This document shows, one piece after another, positions 60,254-64,000 of a stretch of DNA of 64,000 nt (the stretch's first letter is position 1; the number at the start of each line of letters is the position of its first letter). The position numbers were made by a program, and so were the translations under genes. The notes below the pieces were generated by a model. That model searched no databases. It saw nothing but the letters and a program-made list of their open reading frames with translations, and was not told the DNA's origin. The DNA is taken from assembly GCA_016235445.1 (NCBI GenBank), contig JACRLB010000001.1:62001-126000 (forward strand), written 5' to 3'. The DNA comes from Chloroflexota bacterium (lineage in GTDB: Bacteria > Chloroflexota > Anaerolineae > Anaerolineales > Villigracilaceae).

Positions 60254-61474
60254 CTATCCAAGCGACTCGGCGAGCAGTTCGGCAATATCCTTCACGATCA
60301 ACGGTCCGCTTCCATTCAGGGATTTGACCGCATCCTCGAAGCGCGGCGTCTCATACGGGCAAGCCACCGCCAGGATGCTCGCGCCGCTGGTCACTGCCTC
60401 ACGAACCCGCCAATCTGACATACGCACATGCGCCTTTTCCCATTGAAAACCGTCCAGCCACATGCCTCCGCCCCCGCCGCCGCAACAGAGACTGTTGGCA
60501 TGGTTGTGCGCCATTTCCACCAACTCCACGCCGGGGATGGCTTCCAATAACGCGCGCGGCTGATCGAAGATTCCATTGGCGCGCCCCAGATAACACGGGT
60601 CGTGATATGTGACTTTGGCTTTCACTTCATGCTTCAACAGCGGCGTGAGCTGTTCGAGATGTTCGACCAGATACTCGGTGAAGTGTTGAACCGGGTAGGA
60701 AATCCCCAGCCGTGGATATTCATTTTTAATGGCGTTGTACGCGTGCGGGTCTGTCGTAATAATCCTGTTGAATTGATACTTGCTGAACACTTTCCCGTTC
60801 TTCTCCGCCAACATTTCAAACAGACCGCGTTCACCCGCCAGCCGTTGTGAATCGCCGTCGCTGGATTCATCGGGACCCAGAATGCCAAAATCCACGCCCA
60901 GCGCGTTGAGGACTTTAGCCAGCGCCTTCGTGGTGGATTGAACACGCGGATGATAGGATGGATAATCGCCAACGAACCAGAGCACATCCACCGGCTGTTT
61001 GACCTTCCCCATTATTTTGACTTCAGGTTGGATGCCGTTCGCCCAGTCCGCCCGCTTGCGCGGAGATTCACCCTGAGGGTTGCCATATCGCTGGGAGTTT
61101 GCCAGCGCAGTTTGAAGTTCCGCGGGAACGTTGCCAGCCAGAAGCAACTCCTCTTTAACGCTGGTCATCAAACCAAACGTAAGCGGAATCTTTGACGGGC
61201 AAACCGCAGTGCAGGCATAGCAGGAAACACACATCCAGACCGTGTCGGTTTCCAGCACTTTATTGAATCTGTCCGCGCGCAACATGGCAATCAGTCTGCT
61301 GGGTGGGTAGGTCATCAAATAGCCGAATGGACAAATCCCACTGCAATTCCCACACTCCAGGCAAAGCCTTAACTGCTCGCCATTCGGCGCAGCCGCAAGC
61401 ACTTTCTCGTAAAAGGAAATATCATCTTCGCGCGTCGATCCCGCTCGAACACTTTCATCTGTCATCTGGGGCAT
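60254..61474 (-). CDS. Soluble HdrD-like Fe-S oxidoreductase with CCG domain
   Basis: 406 aa from ATG 61474 (MPQMTDESVRAGSTREDDIS), chosen because GGAGG lies 5 nt upstream; a start 10 codons earlier would cover the SD. Ferredoxin clusters CLECGNCSGICP and CVSCYACTAVCP; a CCG domain YHDPCYLGRANGIFDQPRA with NSLCCGGGGGGMWLD. Like its FadF-like paralogue it lacks the cysteines of the first CCG half (DGDSQRLAGERGLFEM). First gene of the cluster. Probably an electron carrier between Etf and other partners. Confidence 0.88.
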   Translation of the reverse strand: MPQMTDESVRAGSTREDDISFYEKVLAAAPNGEQLRLCLECGNCSGICPFGYLMTYPPSRLIAMLRADRFNKVLETDTVWMCVSCYACTAVCPSKIPLTFGLMTSVKEELLLAGNVPAELQTALANSQRYGNPQGESPRKRADWANGIQPEVKIMGKVKQPVDVLWFVGDYPSYHPRVQSTTKALAKVLNALGVDFGILGPDESSDGDSQRLAGERGLFEMLAEKNGKVFSKYQFNRIITTDPHAYNAIKNEYPRLGISYPVQHFTEYLVEHLEQLTPLLKHEVKAKVTYHDPCYLGRANGIFDQPRALLEAIPGVELVEMAHNHANSLCCGGGGGGMWLDGFQWEKAHVRMSDWRVREAVTSGASILAVACPYETPRFEDAVKSLNGSGPLIVKDIAELLAESLG

Positions 61475-61619
61475 GTAAGCCTCCGTGCCACAACCAAACC
61501 ACACCAGTTGCTGCTCGGTCTAACCGAAGTCATCCATTCGCAGTAAAGATGAAACACCCCCACAAATCAGAGTAGTGAAATTCATCACAACTCCAAGTAA
61601 CAAACATAACAGCCCAAAC

Positions 61620-61649
61620 CTGACAAACATCCCAAGAAACAGCTACAAT
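61620..61649 (+). promoter_or_regulatory. Promoter of the oleC-like gene, leaderless
   Basis: -35 CTGACA (61620-61625), 18-bp spacer, -10 TACAAT (61644-61649). The ATG is at 61657, seven nt after the -10 box, and no SD is present. The gap 61475-61656 holds this promoter and, presumably, that of the energy cluster on the other strand, which I cannot locate. Confidence 0.6.
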
Positions 61650-61656
61650 TTCAATC

Positions 61657-63261
61657 ATGCATCTCTTCGCCAAATTTGAACAAACCGCCCTCACCCATCC
61701 CCACAAACCCGCCTTCATTTATTTTGACAAGAACGACTGGAAGACTCTCACCTACGCCCAACTTCTTGACCAAACCCACCGCTTCCTTCGTGGACTTTCA
61801 GCCTGCCCGCTGACCCCCGGCATGTCCGCCGCTGTAATGACTCCCCCCAGCGCCGAGTTCTTCCCCTTCGCCCTCGCCCTGCTCAAATTCGGCATCATCC
61901 CCATTATCCTCGACCCCGCCATCGGCCTGAAAAAAGTCGGCCAGATACTCAAAGAATCCCAACCCGATATTTTCATCGGCAACACGCTCACGCATTTACT
62001 TCGAATTGTTTTTGGATGGGGTAGAAATTCCATAAAGCACAACCTCTCGATTCAATCTGTCAAAAGTCGAAAGTCGAATGTCAACCACTTCATCCTCCAT
62101 CCTTCATCCTTCATCCCTGCCCCTCCCGCCGCCATCATCTACACCTCCGGCAGTACCGGCCTCCCCAAAGGCGCCATCTACACCCACTCCAACCTCGCCG
62201 CCCAACTGGATTTGCTCCAAAACACCTTTGGCATCTCGCAGGATGAAATTGACCTGCCCGCCTTCCCCCTCTACGCGCTGATCGACCTCCTGCTCGGCGT
62301 CACATCGGTTATTCCAGATATCACCTTCCCCATCCCCGCCAAAACCGACCCTGCAAAAGTGATTCGGGCAATTCAGCAATTCAGCGTGACAAATATGTTC
62401 GCCTCGCCTGTGGTATTGGATATTCTCGCCTCCTTCTGGAGTCCAGCAGCTTGCTGCTGGCGGGAGCGAGCTCCCGCACTCCAGAGTCTCAAACGCATCA
62501 TCACCGCAGGCGCGCCCGCCACCATTCCCTTGCAGGAGAATTTCAGAAACCTGCTCGACGACCACACCAACCTCTTCGGCATTTACGGCGCGACGGAATC
62601 CCTGCCCATCGCCAAAGTGGAAAGCCGCGAGATATTCTCTTTAAAAGAAAAGACCGAATCAGGCGCGGGGATTTGCCTCGGCAAGCCCATCAAAGGGGTG
62701 GCTGTGCGAATCATCCGAATCAGCGATGCGGCGATTCAGGAGTGGCAGGAGTCGCTCTCAGTGGAATCAAATGTCGTTGGCGAGATCACAGTTCAAAGCG
62801 CGGCCACGACGCGGGCGTACGTAGGTCAAATTGGCAATTTGACCTACAAAATTAAACTTGGCGATGACATCATCCACCGCACGGGAGATGTGGGCTACTT
62901 CGATGAAGCAGGCCGCCTCTGGTATTGCGGACGCAAATCGCACCGCGTCATCACAAAAGAAGAAGTTTTATTTACCGAACAAATCGAAAACATCTTCAAC
63001 GCGCATCCGCAAGTAAAGCGAACTGCGCTGGTGGGCGTGAACAGCGAGCCCGTCTTGTGGGTGGAATTGGAAAAGCATGTTCGCGCAAATAAAGATAAAA
63101 TCAGGCAGGCTTTAATGGCGCTGTCACAACATCACCCGCAGGCTTCAAAGATCAAGGAATTTTTATTCATGAAAAAATTTCCAACCGACGTACGCCACAA
63201 CTCCAAAATCATCCGCGAACAACTTGCGGCTCAGGCAAACAAACGAATCTCCAGTCTCTAA
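61657..63261 (+). CDS. oleC: OleC-like AMP-dependent synthetase (beta-lactone synthetase type)
   Basis: 534 aa. Adenylation motifs: P-loop IIYTSGSTGLPKGAIYTH (near residue 167), LPAFPLYALIDLLLGVTSVI and PAKTDPAKVIRAIQ typical of OleC, IYGATESLPIA, HRTGDVGYFDEAGRLWYCGR with KSHRVI, and the final Lys region HNSKIIREQLA. OleC makes beta-lactones from 2-alkyl-3-hydroxyacids for long-chain olefin synthesis. The protein holds three stretches coded by inserted repeats (residues about 133-157, 261-275 and 389-397). Followed after 36 nt by the oleD-like gene. Confidence 0.88.
   Translation: MHLFAKFEQTALTHPHKPAFIYFDKNDWKTLTYAQLLDQTHRFLRGLSACPLTPGMSAAVMTPPSAEFFPFALALLKFGIIPIILDPAIGLKKVGQILKESQPDIFIGNTLTHLLRIVFGWGRNSIKHNLSIQSVKSRKSNVNHFILHPSSFIPAPPAAIIYTSGSTGLPKGAIYTHSNLAAQLDLLQNTFGISQDEIDLPAFPLYALIDLLLGVTSVIPDITFPIPAKTDPAKVIRAIQQFSVTNMFASPVVLDILASFWSPAACCWRERAPALQSLKRIITAGAPATIPLQENFRNLLDDHTNLFGIYGATESLPIAKVESREIFSLKEKTESGAGICLGKPIKGVAVRIIRISDAAIQEWQESLSVESNVVGEITVQSAATTRAYVGQIGNLTYKIKLGDDIIHRTGDVGYFDEAGRLWYCGRKSHRVITKEEVLFTEQIENIFNAHPQVKRTALVGVNSEPVLWVELEKHVRANKDKIRQALMALSQHHPQASKIKEFLFMKKFPTDVRHNSKIIREQLAAQANKRISSL
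62059..62112. repeat. Heptamer-type repeats inside oleC-like gene
   Basis: AAAGTCGAAAGTCGAATGTC followed by CATCCTCCATCCTTCATCC. In frame, coding SRKSNVNHFILHPSSF, in the linker before the P-loop motif. Same repeat families as in gaps of the hydrogenase genes. Confidence 0.85.
62438..62482. repeat. 45-bp nested palindrome inserted in oleC-like gene
   Basis: GGAGT, then CCAGCAGC-TT-GCTGCTGG, then CGGGAGC-GA-GCTCCCG, then ACTCC, so two hairpins enclosed by a third stem. Length 45 = 15 codons, so the frame is kept. Codes about WSPAACCWRERAPALQ. Confidence 0.92.
62821..62847. repeat. 27-bp palindrome inserted in oleC-like gene
   Basis: GTAGGTCAAATT-GGC-AATTTGACCTAC: 12-bp perfect arms. 27 bp = 9 codons, exactly on codon borders, coding VGQIGNLTY between TTRAY and KIKLGDD. 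Confidence 0.95.
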
Positions 63262-63297
63262 TCTCCAATCTCTCATCCTCTCCTTCTCAAACCTTCC

Positions 63298-64000
63298 ATG
63301 AAATCATTAATCACCGGCGCAACAGGTTTCCTCGGCGGCGCACTCACCCGCCGCTTGCACAACATGGGCTGGGATGTCACCGCCCTCGGACGCAACGCAT
63401 CCAAACTCGATCAACTCGAAAGTGAAGGCATTCGCACACATCAACTGGACTTAAAAGATAAACCTGGCATGGCCGCCGCCTGCAAAAATCAGGAGATCGT
63501 TTTTCACTGCGCGGCGCTCCCCTCACCCTGGGGAAATTTTGAAGCGTTCTATCAGGCCAATGTCATCGGCACGCGCAATGTGATTCATGCCTGCGAAGAA
63601 AACAAAGTGAAACGGCTCGTGTATGTTTCCACGCCGAGTCTTTATTTCGATTACAAATCCAAAATCAACGTGAAGGAAACAGATGAACTTCCCGAACCCG
63701 TCAGCAATTATGCCGCCACCAAACTGCTGGCCGAGGAGGAAATTGATAAAGCGTTTGCAAACGGACTCGCCGCCATTGCCATTCGTCCGCGTGCGATTTT
63801 CGGGCCTGGCGACACAGTTATTTTTCCGAGGTTGATCCCGCGCCTGCAATCGGGCAGGCTTCCCATTTTAGGCGGCGGCGAAAACATCGTTGACCTGACC
63901 TACATCGAAAACGTGGTGGACGCGCTTTTGCTGTGCGCCGAATCGCCAGCCAGCACGCTTGGCAAAAAATACAATATCTCGAACGGTGAGCCTGTCAAAA
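63298..64000 (+). CDS. oleD: OleD-like NAD(P)-dependent epimerase/dehydrogenase (partial)
   Basis: 234 codons from ATG 63298 to the window edge. SDR-extended type: LITGATGFLGGALTRRL (nucleotide-binding GxxGxxG), VFHCAALPSPWGNFEAFYQA, VYVSTPSLYFDYKS, and the catalytic YAATK (SNYAATKLLAEEE), then RPRAIFGPGDTVIFPRLIPR and VDLTYIENVVDALLL. Like 3-beta-HSD/OleD, which reduces the 2-alkyl-3-ketoacid made by OleA; its product is the OleC substrate. Lies 36 nt after oleC, no SD. Confidence 0.82.
   Translation, partial: MKSLITGATGFLGGALTRRLHNMGWDVTALGRNASKLDQLESEGIRTHQLDLKDKPGMAAACKNQEIVFHCAALPSPWGNFEAFYQANVIGTRNVIHACEENKVKRLVYVSTPSLYFDYKSKINVKETDELPEPVSNYAATKLLAEEEIDKAFANGLAAIAIRPRAIFGPGDTVIFPRLIPRLQSGRLPILGGGENIVDLTYIENVVDALLLCAESPASTLGKKYNISNGEPVK

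Overview
The window looks like a chromosomal segment of an uncultured or anaerobic member of the Anaerolineae (Chloroflexota). The inference rests on gene content: a MutL/GlmL-like actin-fold operon with zinc-ribbon and small membrane proteins, many secreted proteins with long Pro/Thr 'TPTPT' linkers, a SpoIIIAA-like AAA/R3H protein, OleC/OleD-type genes, and a complete HdrABC-MvhADG plus Etf/FadF electron-transfer cluster. No 16S gene or other phylogenetic marker is present, so the assignment is an inference. Most genes are moderately GC-rich. Two islands (about 3.4-9.5 kb and 36.7-39 kb) are clearly more AT-rich and code mainly for secreted or membrane-anchored proteins.

Layout. 1-3.4 kb: the end of a membrane/Pro-rich gene, a MaoC hydratase and a six-hairpin glycosidase. 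3.4-9.4 kb: a minus-strand AT-rich island of secreted proteins with one intact small LuxR-type HTH gene and a truncated duplicate of it; each HTH copy carries a promoter and leader at its 3' end that fires into a secreted-protein gene. 9.4-23 kb: mixed housekeeping and membrane genes (HD domain, PhnD-like lipoprotein, DUF4230, acyltransferase, RRM protein, enoyl-CoA hydratase, AAC(3), AAA/R3H ATPase, DUF389-SH3, phosphoglucomutase). 23-31.4 kb: an LPXTG-like protein, then a seven-gene, translationally coupled minus-strand operon around a MutL-like protein and a zinc-ribbon membrane protein with 13 'PxWL' motifs. 31.6-36.3 kb: GlgC, tRNA-Leu(CAA), YchF-like GTPase/ATPase, oligoendopeptidase F. 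36.7-42.3 kb: secreted proteins (PsbP-like, a large M23 peptidase, two NBR1-Ig lipoproteins). 42.5-45.2 kb: lysine 2,3-aminomutase, agmatinase-family ureohydrolase, GNAT. 45.3-61.5 kb: a 16-kb, same-strand energy cluster which in transcription order is HdrD-like, EtfB, EtfA, FadF-like, two sensor kinases, a receiver protein, HdrC, HdrB, HdrA, MvhD, MvhG, a small unknown protein, MvhA and the hydrogenase maturation protease. 61.7 kb to the end: OleC-like and OleD-like genes.

How the parts fit. The energy cluster suggests a soluble flavin-bifurcating hydrogenase/Hdr complex expressed together with an Etf and a membrane Fe-S/cytochrome b module, so that H2, ferredoxin, acyl-CoA-level and quinone-level electrons can be exchanged; its three embedded signalling genes suggest it is redox- or ligand-regulated. 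The secreted-protein islands look like a variable cell-surface repertoire: two of their promoters carry long homopolymers (C9 and T11) between the -35 and -10 boxes, the classic layout of phase-variable promoters. The window is also rich in short mobile or structured repeats: two MITE-like families with terminal inverted repeats, several palindromic families, heptamer tandem repeats, and repeats inserted in frame into coding sequence (three in the oleC-like gene, one at the end of mvhD).
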